From NCBI RefSeq assembly GCF_900106805.1, contig NZ_FNNP01000008.1, positions 57,256 through 121,255 of the forward strand: a stretch of DNA of 64,000 nucleotides, written 5' to 3'. This document shows, one piece after another, positions 16,488 to 25,240 of this stretch; the stretch's first letter is position 1; each line of letters starts with the position of its first letter. The translations under genes and the position numbers were made by a program. The notes beneath the pieces are model-generated. The model did no database searches. It saw only the letters and a list, made by a program, of their open reading frames with translations, and had not been told where the DNA came from. The stretch comes from Ruegeria halocynthiae (GTDB taxonomy: Bacteria; Pseudomonadota; Alphaproteobacteria; Rhodobacterales; Rhodobacteraceae).

Positions 16488-17459
16488 ATGTTCAAGATTT
16501 CAGCCGGTCTCGGGTGCGTATTTGCTGCGGCAATCACCGCTTCGGCGGCCCAGGCAAACGAATGCGGTGAAGTATCACTGATGCAGGCCGATTGGGGGTC
16601 AGCGCAAATTGTGACCGCGGTCTCGAAGTTTCTGATGGAGCAAGGCTATGGTTGCGAAGTGACCACGGTTCCGCTCTCGGGCAACCCTGCGCTGGCATCC
16701 GTATCCGAGACCGGAGAGCCCGATATTCTGACTGAACTCTGGACAAACGGCGCGCCGGCTTACCAAGGGCTGGTTGACTCAGGTGCGATCATTCCGGTGA
16801 CCGAAGTTCTGTCAGATGGCGGTGTCGAAGGGTTCTTTGTTCCGAACTACCTTGTGGAGGCGCATCCGGAACTGGCAACAATCGAAGGCATCGCAGCCAA
16901 CCCCGAACTCGTCGGAAATCGCTTTCACAACTGCCCCGAGGGATGGACCTGTCTGAATGTCAGTACCAACCTGCTGAAGGCAGGTGGGTTGATTGATGCA
17001 GGCATTGATAACTTTATACATGGATCAGGCGAAACCCTTGCGGCTTCGATCGCGGCCGCCTACGAAAACAAAGAGCCGTGGTTCGGCTTCTATTGGGCAC
17101 CGACATCGGTATTGGGCAAATACCCGATGACCCTGGTCGAAATGGGCCCCCATGACCCTGAAAAGCATGCCTGCAACATCACGGCGGAATGCGAGACGCC
17201 AGCAATGAGCGCCTTCCCCCGCAGCGAAGTGGTTACAGTTCTTTCCAAGGAATTCATGGCCGAAAACGCAGAAATCTCTGAACTGATGACAAATCTGTCC
17301 TTCACCAACGCACAGATGGGCGAAACGCTGGCATGGGTCGAGGACAACAATGCCTCCTACGATGAAGGTGCTGTGCACTTTCTGACGACCTACAAGGATG
17401 TCTGGGGGGCGTGGCTTAACGATGCTGCGCGCGACAAACTTTCCGCATTGCTGCAGTAA
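16488..17459 (+). CDS. Betaine-type ABC transporter, periplasmic substrate-binding protein
   Basis: A 323-residue protein from ATG at 16488, supported by AAGGAGG 6 nt upstream. Residues 1-24 are a Sec signal peptide (MFKISAGLGCVFAAAITASA). The mature part matches the OpuAC/ProX type II binding fold: QADWGSAQIVTAVSKFLMEQ, PDILTELWTN and EPWFGFYWAPTSVLGKYPM. The tryptophans and tyrosines in these segments would form the aromatic box that grips quaternary ammonium or sulfonium head groups. It probably binds a betaine-like zwitterion such as glycine betaine, carnitine, gamma-butyrobetaine or DMSP. It heads a three-gene importer. A hairpin after its stop may raise its level relative to the permease. 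Confidence 0.9.
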   Translation: MFKISAGLGCVFAAAITASAAQANECGEVSLMQADWGSAQIVTAVSKFLMEQGYGCEVTTVPLSGNPALASVSETGEPDILTELWTNGAPAYQGLVDSGAIIPVTEVLSDGGVEGFFVPNYLVEAHPELATIEGIAANPELVGNRFHNCPEGWTCLNVSTNLLKAGGLIDAGIDNFIHGSGETLAASIAAAYENKEPWFGFYWAPTSVLGKYPMTLVEMGPHDPEKHACNITAECETPAMSAFPRSEVVTVLSKEFMAENAEISELMTNLSFTNAQMGETLAWVEDNNASYDEGAVHFLTTYKDVWGAWLNDAARDKLSALLQ

Positions 17460-17470
17460 ACTGCACGAAC

Positions 17471-17494
17471 AGGGGCATCCTCAGTGATGCCCCT
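17471..17494 (+). terminator. Intercistronic hairpin after the binding-protein gene
   Basis: AGGGGCATC (17471-17479) pairs perfectly with GATGCCCCT (17486-17494) around a 6-nt loop. No T-tract follows, so it is more likely an mRNA-stabilising or partial-termination element that favours the binding protein over the downstream permease and ATPase. Confidence 0.55.
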
Positions 17495-17526
17495 AACGCA
17501 CTGAAGAAGATCGGAAAGTGGGATAA

Positions 17527-18555
17527 ATGGCCTTCTATGACAAGTTATTCAGCGCATTGGGTTTGAGCGAATGGTGTGGCACGCCAGACGATAAAGCGCC
17601 TCTTTCGCTGGCGGACCTTGCGGCGCAAGCAGGAGGAGAAGAGGCCTCTGGGCCGCTCATTCCAATTCCCTCGTTTGATAATCTGCACGAAAGCTGCAAC
17701 CGCATATGGCAGTCGCGCGATGTAACCAACGGGATCGAAGAAGGGTTTCTGGCAGCCAAACCGGTCCTGAAAACCGTTCTGGACCCGATCACACAGCCAT
17801 TGAGCTGGATATTGGATGGCGCACTTTGGCTGTTTGAAGCGACGCCATGGTTCATCATGGTCCCGCTTCTGGTGGCGATTTCCTGGTACGCGTCGCGTTC
17901 GCGCCCTGTGACGATCTTCGTCGCCGTCTCGATTATGCTGCTGGCCGTCGTAGACCACTACGATGTGGCGATGCAGACTCTGTCGATCATCTTTGTATGT
18001 ACGACGATATCGGTGCTGTTCGGTGTACCCATTGGCATTGCCATGTCGAAATCTGACCGATTGCAAAAAAGCGTGGTTCCGTTACTCGACCTGCTGCAGA
18101 CCCTGCCGACCTTCGTGTACCTGATCCCTCTGATTTTCTTGTTCTCGGTCACGGAATCCAAACTCTACGGGATTGCAATCATCCTTTACGCGATTGTCCC
18201 TGTGATCCGCCTGACCGATCTGGGCATCCGGCTTGTCGACAGGGACGTGATTGAGGCGGCCAATGCCTTTGGCATGACAGATCGCCAGAAACTGTTGCGG
18301 GTGCAACTCCCTTTGGCGTTGCCCAATATCATGGCCGGAATAAACCAGACCATCATGATGAGCCTTGCCATGGTCGTGATCGCCTCCCTGGTGTCGGCAC
18401 CCGGTCTGGGCGTGAACGTGTTGCGCGGTATCCGGAACCTTGAACTGGGTGTGGGCATCGTCGCTGGCATCGGCATCGTGCTGCTCGCAGTGATCCTTGA
18501 TCGCGTGTCCAAAGCAGCTCTCACACGGGTCGATAAAACCCAAGTCAAACACTAA
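17527..18555 (+). CDS. Betaine-type ABC transporter permease (ProW/OpuAB family)
   Basis: A 342-residue inner-membrane protein. An N-terminal soluble segment of ~100 residues precedes several hydrophobic helices (WFIMVPLLVAISWYA, VTIFVAVSIMLLAVV, LSIIFVCTTISVLFGVPIGI, TLPTFVYLIPLIFLF and more to ~residue 330). The cytoplasmic EAA loop, which docks the ATPase, is visible as EAANAFGMTDRQKLLRVQLP. The family works as a dimer with the ATPase encoded 12 bp downstream. The start ATG follows a weak AAGTGGG site. Confidence 0.92.
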   Translation: MAFYDKLFSALGLSEWCGTPDDKAPLSLADLAAQAGGEEASGPLIPIPSFDNLHESCNRIWQSRDVTNGIEEGFLAAKPVLKTVLDPITQPLSWILDGALWLFEATPWFIMVPLLVAISWYASRSRPVTIFVAVSIMLLAVVDHYDVAMQTLSIIFVCTTISVLFGVPIGIAMSKSDRLQKSVVPLLDLLQTLPTFVYLIPLIFLFSVTESKLYGIAIILYAIVPVIRLTDLGIRLVDRDVIEAANAFGMTDRQKLLRVQLPLALPNIMAGINQTIMMSLAMVVIASLVSAPGLGVNVLRGIRNLELGVGIVAGIGIVLLAVILDRVSKAALTRVDKTQVKH

Positions 18556-18567
18556 GGAGCCTGTTCG

Positions 18568-19626
18568 ATGACACAACCAATGGTCAGCCTGTCCGGGCTC
18601 TATAAAATCTTTGGCACCCGCGACAAGGACGTGTTGCAGCATGTCAAAGGAGGCATGGGCAAGGAAGAATTGTTGGCACGGCACGGGCACGTATTGGGTC
18701 TCAACAACATCAACGTCGATATGCAGGCGGGCGAAATCACAGTTGTCATGGGCCTGTCAGGCTCGGGCAAATCCACGCTGATCCGCCACCTGAACCGATT
18801 GATCGAACCCACTGCGGGCGAGATCATCGTGCAGGGTGAGGATGTGATGCAACTGTCCGAGGACGGGTTGCGCCATGCTCGACAGGAAAAGATGTCGATG
18901 GTGTTCCAGAAGTTCGCGTTATTGCCGCACAAGACCGTGCTGAAGAACGCAGGCATGCCGCTCTCGGTGCGCGGCGAGGACGAGGCGACTTGCGACCGTG
19001 AAGCCGCCAAGTGGCTGGATCGCGTGGGTCTGAGCGGGTTCGAGAACCATTATCCAGCGCAATTGTCCGGTGGGATGCAACAGCGTGTGGGCATTGCCCG
19101 GGCGCTGACCGCGAACACACCGATCATGCTGATGGACGAGGCTTTCTCGGCTCTTGACCCACTGATCCGAACCGACATGCAGGACCTGCTGCTCGAGCTG
19201 CAAAAAGAGCTGCACAAGACCATCATCTTCATCACTCACGATCTAGATGAGGCGTTGAAGCTGGCCGATCACCTTGTGATCCTTAAAGACGGCTTTGTCG
19301 TGCAGCAGGGCGAGCCGCAGCATATTCTGTTGAACCCCAACGATCCTTACATCGAAGACTTCGTGAGCGACATCAACCGAGCACGGGTTCTGCGGGTCCG
19401 CTCGATCATGACCCCGCTGGACGGTGGCCAAGTGCCAGAAGATGCCCATGGCGAAGTGGACGTGAACGACACGCTCGAAAGCATGATCGCGCGGTCCGGC
19501 GGGGATACGTCACACGCCTATGTCGTCAAGGATGGGGAGAAGACAGTCGGCTCACTGGATATGACTGAACTGGTTCGCGCACTCGTCCCTCGCGTCGCAT
19601 CCGAAGCAGGCGCACGTCAGTCCTGA
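18568..19626 (+). CDS. Betaine-type ABC transporter ATP-binding protein (ProV/OpuAA family)
   Basis: A 352-residue ATPase. It has Walker A GLSGSGKST near residue 60, the signature LSGGMQQRVGIARAL, Walker B IMLMDEAFSALD and the switch histidine in IIFITHDLDEA. The ~40-residue leader before the ABC core and the C-terminal CBS-like tail (RSIMTPLDGG to LDMTELVRAL) are marks of the ProV/OpuAA subfamily, where CBS domains sense ionic strength. Here the tail is short and holds about one CBS repeat, so osmotic gating is doubtful. It completes the importer operon. The convergent LysR gene follows after 33 bp. Confidence 0.93.
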   Translation: MTQPMVSLSGLYKIFGTRDKDVLQHVKGGMGKEELLARHGHVLGLNNINVDMQAGEITVVMGLSGSGKSTLIRHLNRLIEPTAGEIIVQGEDVMQLSEDGLRHARQEKMSMVFQKFALLPHKTVLKNAGMPLSVRGEDEATCDREAAKWLDRVGLSGFENHYPAQLSGGMQQRVGIARALTANTPIMLMDEAFSALDPLIRTDMQDLLLELQKELHKTIIFITHDLDEALKLADHLVILKDGFVVQQGEPQHILLNPNDPYIEDFVSDINRARVLRVRSIMTPLDGGQVPEDAHGEVDVNDTLESMIARSGGDTSHAYVVKDGEKTVGSLDMTELVRALVPRVASEAGARQS

Positions 19627-19659
19627 CGCGCGCTGACGACAAAGCTGGAATTCATCAGA

Positions 19660-20583
19660 TCAGGCCCGAAATAGCCGCATGGTTGGGTCGGCTTCGATCT
19701 GTTCGAACAGCCAGTCAACAAACGTATCGAGCTTTGGGTTGGGTGCACGTTCTTTTTGCGTCGCCAGATACCAGCTGCCTGGCTCGGGCACCGAAATATC
19801 AAACGGTTTGACCAGGCGCTCCCTTTCAAGGTCACGCGTGCAAAACGGTGCTCTTGCGACGCTGATACCGTGATTTTTTAGAACAGCTTCACGGACCAGC
19901 GGGTAATTGTCGAAAACAGAGCCAAATTTCATCGTTTCGCGATCTAAGCCCGCCGCATCCAACCAGCAGTCCCAGTCATCCGGCTCATTCCATGTGTTTG
20001 GGACACTCAGCAACAGGAAATTTCTTAGCTCTTCCAGCGGCATTCCACCGCTTGCGGCTTTCAAGGCCTCCGGAGCACATACCGGGTAGATATCCGTTTC
20101 GAACAAGGGGCTATAGTCAAACCGTTTGTCAAATGGTGGCGCGTTGAACACGCCCACATCGAACCGGTGCATGTCATAATCACCGTCTTCAAAGGTAGAG
20201 ACGATGCGCACGCGTGTGTCCGGATTATCCTGAAGAAAGTCTGCCAATCTGGGCTGTAACCACATTGTATTGAAACTTGCGTAGGACTGAACGAGCAACA
20301 CGTCCGGTTCCTCAGGTGTCTGGATGCGCCGAGTGGCTTTGATGATTCCCTGAATGTGTTCGCGTATTGGCGGGTAATATTGCTCGCCAGCCGGTGTTAG
20401 CTCGACCGAACGGCTTGTGCGTTCCAGTAGTTTAACACCGATTGTTGTTTCTAATGCTTTGACCTGGTGGCTGACTGCCGCATGCGTCACACAAATCTCG
20501 TCAGCGGCCTTTCGGAAACTCTTGTGACGCGCCACCGCCTCAAAAGCGCGCAGTGAAACCAGCGTGGGCATGTGAGTGGTCAT
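19660..20583 (-). CDS. LysR-family regulator (GcvA-like)
   Basis: A 307-residue regulator. The N-terminal winged helix (LRAFEAVARHKSFRKAADEI, then VTHAAVSHQVKALE and LLERTSRSVELTPAGE) is typical of the GcvA-like branch. Residues 90-300 form the two-lobed effector domain. It is divergent from the acyl-CoA ligase operon at 20800, with a ~216-bp gap containing an inverted repeat, and convergent with the transporter operon. It likely controls the catabolic operon and perhaps the importer; the effector is unknown. Confidence 0.92.
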   Translation of the reverse strand: MTTHMPTLVSLRAFEAVARHKSFRKAADEICVTHAAVSHQVKALETTIGVKLLERTSRSVELTPAGEQYYPPIREHIQGIIKATRRIQTPEEPDVLLVQSYASFNTMWLQPRLADFLQDNPDTRVRIVSTFEDGDYDMHRFDVGVFNAPPFDKRFDYSPLFETDIYPVCAPEALKAASGGMPLEELRNFLLLSVPNTWNEPDDWDCWLDAAGLDRETMKFGSVFDNYPLVREAVLKNHGISVARAPFCTRDLERERLVKPFDISVPEPGSWYLATQKERAPNPKLDTFVDWLFEQIEADPTMRLFRA

Positions 20584-20727
20584 TGCTGCATCTCCTCGAT
20601 GAAATCAATTCTGCTTACCCTCAAGCAGAGTTATCCGACGACGGGCGCGAATATAGCAGGGTATTGATACTCTTTTTCATAACCTGTCAGGGGGTAGCAC
20701 GCAATTCGCGGTGCGATGTGATCGGTT

Positions 20728-20763
20728 AGAATTTCTTGATGAAAGGAAATTTCTTTCAATTCT
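20728..20763. promoter_or_regulatory. AT-rich interrupted inverted repeat upstream of the ligase operon
   Basis: AGAATT (20728-20733) and AATTCT (20758-20763) form the outer arms. Between them lie nested GAAA/TTTC arms centred on AGGAAATT. It lies 37-72 bp before the ligase start, in the LysR/ligase divergent region, where a LysR-type operator is expected. Confidence 0.5.
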
Positions 20764-20799
20764 TCAACTGGGTGAGAAATGCCAGATTAGCAGATAGAG

Positions 20800-22425
20800 A
20801 TGTTATGGGATTCCACCTTCATGCCACCACTTTCACCTTCGCCAAATGCATATGGCTATCCGTTGCTGATTAAACACTTGCTGGCCGGATCCCAGCTCGC
20901 GTCAGCCAGCCAAGAGATCGTCAGCGGCACCGAAATGCGACTGAGCTACGCGGACTTGGGCAAACGCGTGCGCCAACTTGCCAATTCTTTAAAGGCGAGC
21001 GGGATACATGAGGGCATGCGCGTCGGTGTCATGGATTGGGATACGCACCGTTATCTTGAGTGTTTTTTCGCGATCCCGATGATGGGCGCGTCCCTTTTCA
21101 CGATCAACGTGCGTCTGTCTCCTGCTCAGGTTCTTTATACGATCAACCATGGGCAACCGGATCTGATCATCGTGCACCGCGATTTCATGCCGCTCATTGA
21201 GGGTATCAAATCGGGCTTTGATCGGGACATCATCATCGTGCCGATTGGAGACGGAGAAGGGTATGAAGAGTGGATAGGCGAGGCCCCAGGCTGCTTTGAC
21301 TTCCCGGACTTCGATGAAAACCAAACGGCAACCCTGTTTTATACGACCGGGACCACCGGCAATCCCAAGGGGGTGAGCTATTCACACCGGCAGTTGGTCC
21401 TTCACACATTGGGCTTGATCGCAGGTTTCGGCGCATGGCCCGGGAATGCCGGATTTCATCGCGGCGACGTCTACATGCCGCTGACGCCCTTGTTTCACGT
21501 CCACGGCTGGGGATTTCCATATGCCGCAACGATGCTGGGGCTGCGTCAGGTCTATCCCGGTCGATATGACCCTGACACAATCTTGCGATTGATTGCAGAC
21601 GAAAACGTCACCTTTTCACACTGCGTGCCCACGGTTCTGTCAATGGTGCTCGACCATCCGGGCTGCCCACAAATTGACCTGGACAGATGGAAAGTGATCA
21701 TTGGCGGGGCCGCTTTGCCGCGAGGCCTGCAGGACCGCGCCGCGGCGGCAGGCATATCCTTGCATGCGGCCTATGGGATGTCCGAAACCTGTCCGTTTCT
21801 GACGGTGGCCGATTTGTCCAGCAATGACCCCGAGATGCAGGCGCAAACCGGCTTTCCCGGCCCTCTTGTCGACCTTCGTGTTGTGACACCGGATATGCAG
21901 GACGTCCCACATGACGGCGAAACAACCGGCGAAGTTGTTGCTCGGGCTCCCTGGTTGACACAAGGCTATCTGGATAATGCGCAAGCCTCGGATGAGCTTT
22001 GGGACGGTGGGTATCTGCATACCGGGGATGTTGGGTATATCCGCGAGAATGGATCGTTGCAGATTACTGACCGCCTCAAGGATGTGATTAAGACCGGCGG
22101 CGAATGGATATCCTCACTGGCCCTGGAAAACATAGCATCGTTTTGCAGCGGCGTTGAGGACGTCGCAGCAATCGGGCTGCCGCACGCGAAATGGGGCGAA
22201 AGGCCAGTGTTGGTCGCTCAAGCCGCAAAGGATGCCGACCCGGATATTGTGCGCTTGAGAGTCATGGAAGAAATCCAGTCGCGGGTTGACGCAGGCGAGA
22301 TCTCAAAATGGGCAGTTCCAGACGAGATAATCTTTGTCGCCCGCCTACCTAAAACCAGCGTCGGCAAGCTCGACAAGAAACTCGTGCGGAAAGATATTTC
22401 AACGCGCTCGGACTTTAAATCATGA
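20800..22425 (+). CDS. Acyl-CoA synthetase (AMP-forming)
   Basis: A 541-residue enzyme that activates a carboxylate to its CoA thioester via an acyl-adenylate. The P-loop-like motif is TTGTTGNPKG at residues 182-191. Other adenylate-forming motifs are YGMSETCPF, YLHTGDVGYI, DRLKDVIKTGGEWIS and the catalytic lysine region LPKTSVGKLDKK. The family includes medium/long-chain fatty acyl-CoA and DmdB-like methylmercaptopropionate-CoA ligases, so the substrate cannot be fixed by sequence. Context (betaine importer, beta-oxidation genes) suggests a small zwitterionic acid or its breakdown product. An alternative start at 20821 is possible. Its stop overlaps the next gene by 4 bp (ATGA). Confidence 0.9.
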   Translation: MLWDSTFMPPLSPSPNAYGYPLLIKHLLAGSQLASASQEIVSGTEMRLSYADLGKRVRQLANSLKASGIHEGMRVGVMDWDTHRYLECFFAIPMMGASLFTINVRLSPAQVLYTINHGQPDLIIVHRDFMPLIEGIKSGFDRDIIIVPIGDGEGYEEWIGEAPGCFDFPDFDENQTATLFYTTGTTGNPKGVSYSHRQLVLHTLGLIAGFGAWPGNAGFHRGDVYMPLTPLFHVHGWGFPYAATMLGLRQVYPGRYDPDTILRLIADENVTFSHCVPTVLSMVLDHPGCPQIDLDRWKVIIGGAALPRGLQDRAAAAGISLHAAYGMSETCPFLTVADLSSNDPEMQAQTGFPGPLVDLRVVTPDMQDVPHDGETTGEVVARAPWLTQGYLDNAQASDELWDGGYLHTGDVGYIRENGSLQITDRLKDVIKTGGEWISSLALENIASFCSGVEDVAAIGLPHAKWGERPVLVAQAAKDADPDIVRLRVMEEIQSRVDAGEISKWAVPDEIIFVARLPKTSVGKLDKKLVRKDISTRSDFKS

Positions 22426-23108
22426 CAGACAAACAACGCCGTATTCAGGCGCTTATTCAATCCATTGTCACCTATCTGCAGGCTCACAGAGCTGCCACGC
22501 GCGGCGTTGATCTGACGTTGGACAAGCTGGCAGCCATGGACCTGAAGGGTGAGAGGCTCATTGATTTACCTCCCCAAGGAACCCGGCACGATGAGGTTCT
22601 GAAGAACGCCATCGCCGGGATTGTCGCCCCCGAATTGCAAGAAATCGCACGTTGTCTGAAAGCTGCCAAAGAGGATCTGGCCTGGCGCGAAGACAACGCC
22701 CAATTCTATCCACCTGATGCCGATTTGGGCGAAGGATATGCAAAGTGTAACCTGCATACTTTGCTGATTGGGCCGGACGCATGTGGGCATCATCATCCCG
22801 ATTTCAGCCTTGGCATTTTCATGTTGGGTCCACGGACGCTGTATCGGGACCACAACCACGATGCGCCAGAGCTTTATCTGAACCTGTCCGAGAAATCTGG
22901 TTGGCGGTTTGGCACTCGCGATTGGCAGGATTATCCGGCTGGATCACTTATATGGAACGCAGCTGGCGAGCCCCATGCCACCCGGGTCTATGACCAGCCG
23001 TTCATCTCGGTCTTTGTCTGGCTCGAGAACGTGAATTCACCCTGCAATGTAATCCACTTCGACGATTGGGCAGAGATCGAACAAGATCTTGCCAAACAGT
23101 CCAATTGA
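22422..23108 (+). CDS. DMSP-lyase-type cupin protein
   Basis: A 228-residue protein with an N-terminal helical part (~1-85) and a C-terminal cupin. The metal-site pattern of the DMSP-lyase cupins (DddL/DddQ/DddW type, HxHxxxExY then a distant His) is visible: His144, His146, Glu150 and Tyr152 in DHNHDAPELY, and His185 in AAGEPHATRV. Enzymes of this superfamily abstract a proton from an onium propionate and release dimethyl sulfide plus acrylate. I give no ddd symbol because the cupin is coupled to a CoA ligase (4-bp overlap) and precedes a beta-oxidation gene by 11 bp. It may therefore act on another zwitterion or on its CoA ester. It is presumably cytoplasmic, since no signal peptide is seen. 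Confidence 0.75.
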   Translation: MTDKQRRIQALIQSIVTYLQAHRAATRGVDLTLDKLAAMDLKGERLIDLPPQGTRHDEVLKNAIAGIVAPELQEIARCLKAAKEDLAWREDNAQFYPPDADLGEGYAKCNLHTLLIGPDACGHHHPDFSLGIFMLGPRTLYRDHNHDAPELYLNLSEKSGWRFGTRDWQDYPAGSLIWNAAGEPHATRVYDQPFISVFVWLENVNSPCNVIHFDDWAEIEQDLAKQSN

Positions 23109-23119
23109 GGTTTCCAAAC

Positions 23120-25240
23120 ATGATTTCCATTAAACACACCGAGGGTGTCGCTTTCATTGAGCTGAATGCCCCGCCAGTGAACGCTCTTGGCCTGAAGATG
23201 CGGCAGGCGCTTTCCTCGGCCATCCACGAGTTGGACGCCGATGAACAGGTCAAAGCTATCGTTCTATGCTCGGCTCTGCCGCTCTTTTGCGGCGGCGCTG
23301 ACATCGCTGAGTTTCGTACAGGGGCAGTCTGGGACAAGCCGGACCTGCCAGACCTGTGTGTAACGATTGAAACCAGCAAGAAACCTATTATCGCCGCGAT
23401 AGCAGGTCCCGCTATGGGTGGCGCGCTGGAGATTGCGCTTGCCTGTGATTACCGTGTCGCCACGCCGGATGCGGTGATGGGCCTACCTGAGATCAAACTG
23501 GGGCTGCTGCCTGGTGCCGGCGGCACCCAGCGACTACCCCGGATTGCCGGGCTGGAAGCGGCAACGCAAATGATCCTCTCGGGTGATCCCGTGAAAGGCG
23601 AATATGCCCTGTCTTGCGGGCTGGTCGACGCACTGTTTGAAAACAACCAGGATTTTCGCGCGCATGTTTTGGGTTTTGCCACCCGTGTCAGCCATGAGGG
23701 CGATCCAAAACGCAGTTGTGCGGATATGACCGTCACACACCCTGATCCGAAGGGATATCTGACGGGTTTCCGAGACCAGATAGCGCACACGTCCAAAAAC
23801 CTTGTCGCCCCTGAACGATGTTTGGTGTCCATCGAGACCGCGTGCGAAATGCCGCTGGCCGAGGGGTTGGCACAAGAGAAGGCGGGTTTCGCTGAACTGC
23901 TCGACACACCTCAATCGCGCGCGGGGCGGCATCTGTTCTTTGCAGAGCGTGAATGCACCAAGGTTCCCGGCGTTACCCGTGCTGACCAACCACGTAGCAT
24001 TTCATCGGTCGCCGTGATCGGTGCCGGAACAATGGGGCGCGGCATTGCCATCGCCTTTCTGCAGGCGGGGTATCCGGTCACGCTTCTGGAAACCACACAA
24101 ACTGCGCTGGAACAGGGGCTGGATCAGGTCAGGGAGCATTTCCAACGCGCGGCCCAAAAAGGGCGGCTTAGTGCCAATCGGGCAGAGGCAATCGCCGCCA
24201 ACGCCACTGGGACGCTTAGCTATGCAGACCTTGCGAAGGCCGACCTGATCATTGAAGCGGCGTTTGAAAGCATGAATGTCAAACGCCAGATTTTCGAAGC
24301 GTTGGGCCAGCACGCTAAACCCGGCGCGATACTGGCCTCAAACACATCGACGTTGGATCTTGATGAAATAGCTGCGGTCACGTCCCGTCCGGAGGATGTG
24401 ATTGGTCTCCATTTCTTCAGCCCGGCGAACGTCATGCGCTTGCTAGAGGTGGTGCGGGGCGCCAAGACCGCTCCCGATGTCATTGCAACGGCAATCATGG
24501 TCGCAAAGAAGATCCGAAAGCTCCCTGTCACGGTTGGCGTGTGCTACGGCTTTGTTGGAAACCGGATGCTGGAACCATACTTCCGCGAAGGATCCCGTCT
24601 GCTTCTAGAGGGGGCGACACCGAAACAGGTGGATAACGTCCTTGAAGGCTTCGGCATGGCCATGGGCATTCATGCGATGGCAGATCTGGCCGGAGTCGAT
24701 GTGGGCGCACGCGTGCGTCAGGAACGGCGTAGTGAAATCGCGCATGACCCGACATACCAGGCTGTGCAGGACAGGTTGTTTGAACTAGGCCGACTGGGTC
24801 AGAAAACCGGGCGAGGAAGCTATGTCTACGAGGGGCGGACACGGGTCGAAGACCCTGAGATTGTTCAAATCAGTGCCCATTTGGCGGACTTGCATGGCGT
24901 GAAGCGCAGGGAAATCGACGATCAGGAAATCCTTGAACGTTGTCTGTTCCCCCTGATCAACGAGGGCTTCTTGATCCTTGAAGAGGGCATTGCAACGCGC
25001 CCGGGTGATTGCGACCTGATCTGGGCCAATGGCTATGGCTTTCCGAACTGGCGCGGCGGCCCAATGCACTATGCCGACGAGATTGGATTAAGCCAGATTC
25101 TGGGGCGCATGAACCACTATCGGCAGTCGCTTGGCGCCTATGGCGAGATGTGGTTCACGCCTGCGCCTTTGTTGGAAGAACTCGCAACCTCGGGCGTGAC
25201 ACTTACCGCGTATTTTGATGCCAAAAAGGAAAAATCATGA
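23120..25240 (+). CDS. Bifunctional enoyl-CoA hydratase/3-hydroxyacyl-CoA dehydrogenase
   Basis: A 706-residue fusion from ATG at 23120 (GAGG 9 nt upstream); an earlier in-frame start lies inside the cupin gene. Residues 1-190 are a crotonase domain with the oxyanion segment CGGADIAEF, catalytic Glu104 (GGALEIALA) and Glu124 (GLPEIKLGLLPGAGGTQRLP). From residue ~296 a 3-hydroxyacyl-CoA dehydrogenase begins, with the NAD motif GAGTMGRG at 301-308 and the catalytic His in GLHFFSPANVMRLLEVVRG. A C-terminal dehydrogenase repeat ends the chain. It would hydrate an enoyl-CoA and oxidise the alcohol. It overlaps the thiolase by 4 bp. Confidence 0.93.
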   Translation: MISIKHTEGVAFIELNAPPVNALGLKMRQALSSAIHELDADEQVKAIVLCSALPLFCGGADIAEFRTGAVWDKPDLPDLCVTIETSKKPIIAAIAGPAMGGALEIALACDYRVATPDAVMGLPEIKLGLLPGAGGTQRLPRIAGLEAATQMILSGDPVKGEYALSCGLVDALFENNQDFRAHVLGFATRVSHEGDPKRSCADMTVTHPDPKGYLTGFRDQIAHTSKNLVAPERCLVSIETACEMPLAEGLAQEKAGFAELLDTPQSRAGRHLFFAERECTKVPGVTRADQPRSISSVAVIGAGTMGRGIAIAFLQAGYPVTLLETTQTALEQGLDQVREHFQRAAQKGRLSANRAEAIAANATGTLSYADLAKADLIIEAAFESMNVKRQIFEALGQHAKPGAILASNTSTLDLDEIAAVTSRPEDVIGLHFFSPANVMRLLEVVRGAKTAPDVIATAIMVAKKIRKLPVTVGVCYGFVGNRMLEPYFREGSRLLLEGATPKQVDNVLEGFGMAMGIHAMADLAGVDVGARVRQERRSEIAHDPTYQAVQDRLFELGRLGQKTGRGSYVYEGRTRVEDPEIVQISAHLADLHGVKRREIDDQEILERCLFPLINEGFLILEEGIATRPGDCDLIWANGYGFPNWRGGPMHYADEIGLSQILGRMNHYRQSLGAYGEMWFTPAPLLEELATSGVTLTAYFDAKKEKS

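Noticed and set aside
22422..23108. Naming the cupin dddL or dddQ
   Set aside because: Only the superfamily metal-site pattern is clear; the operon context differs from known DMSP lyases.
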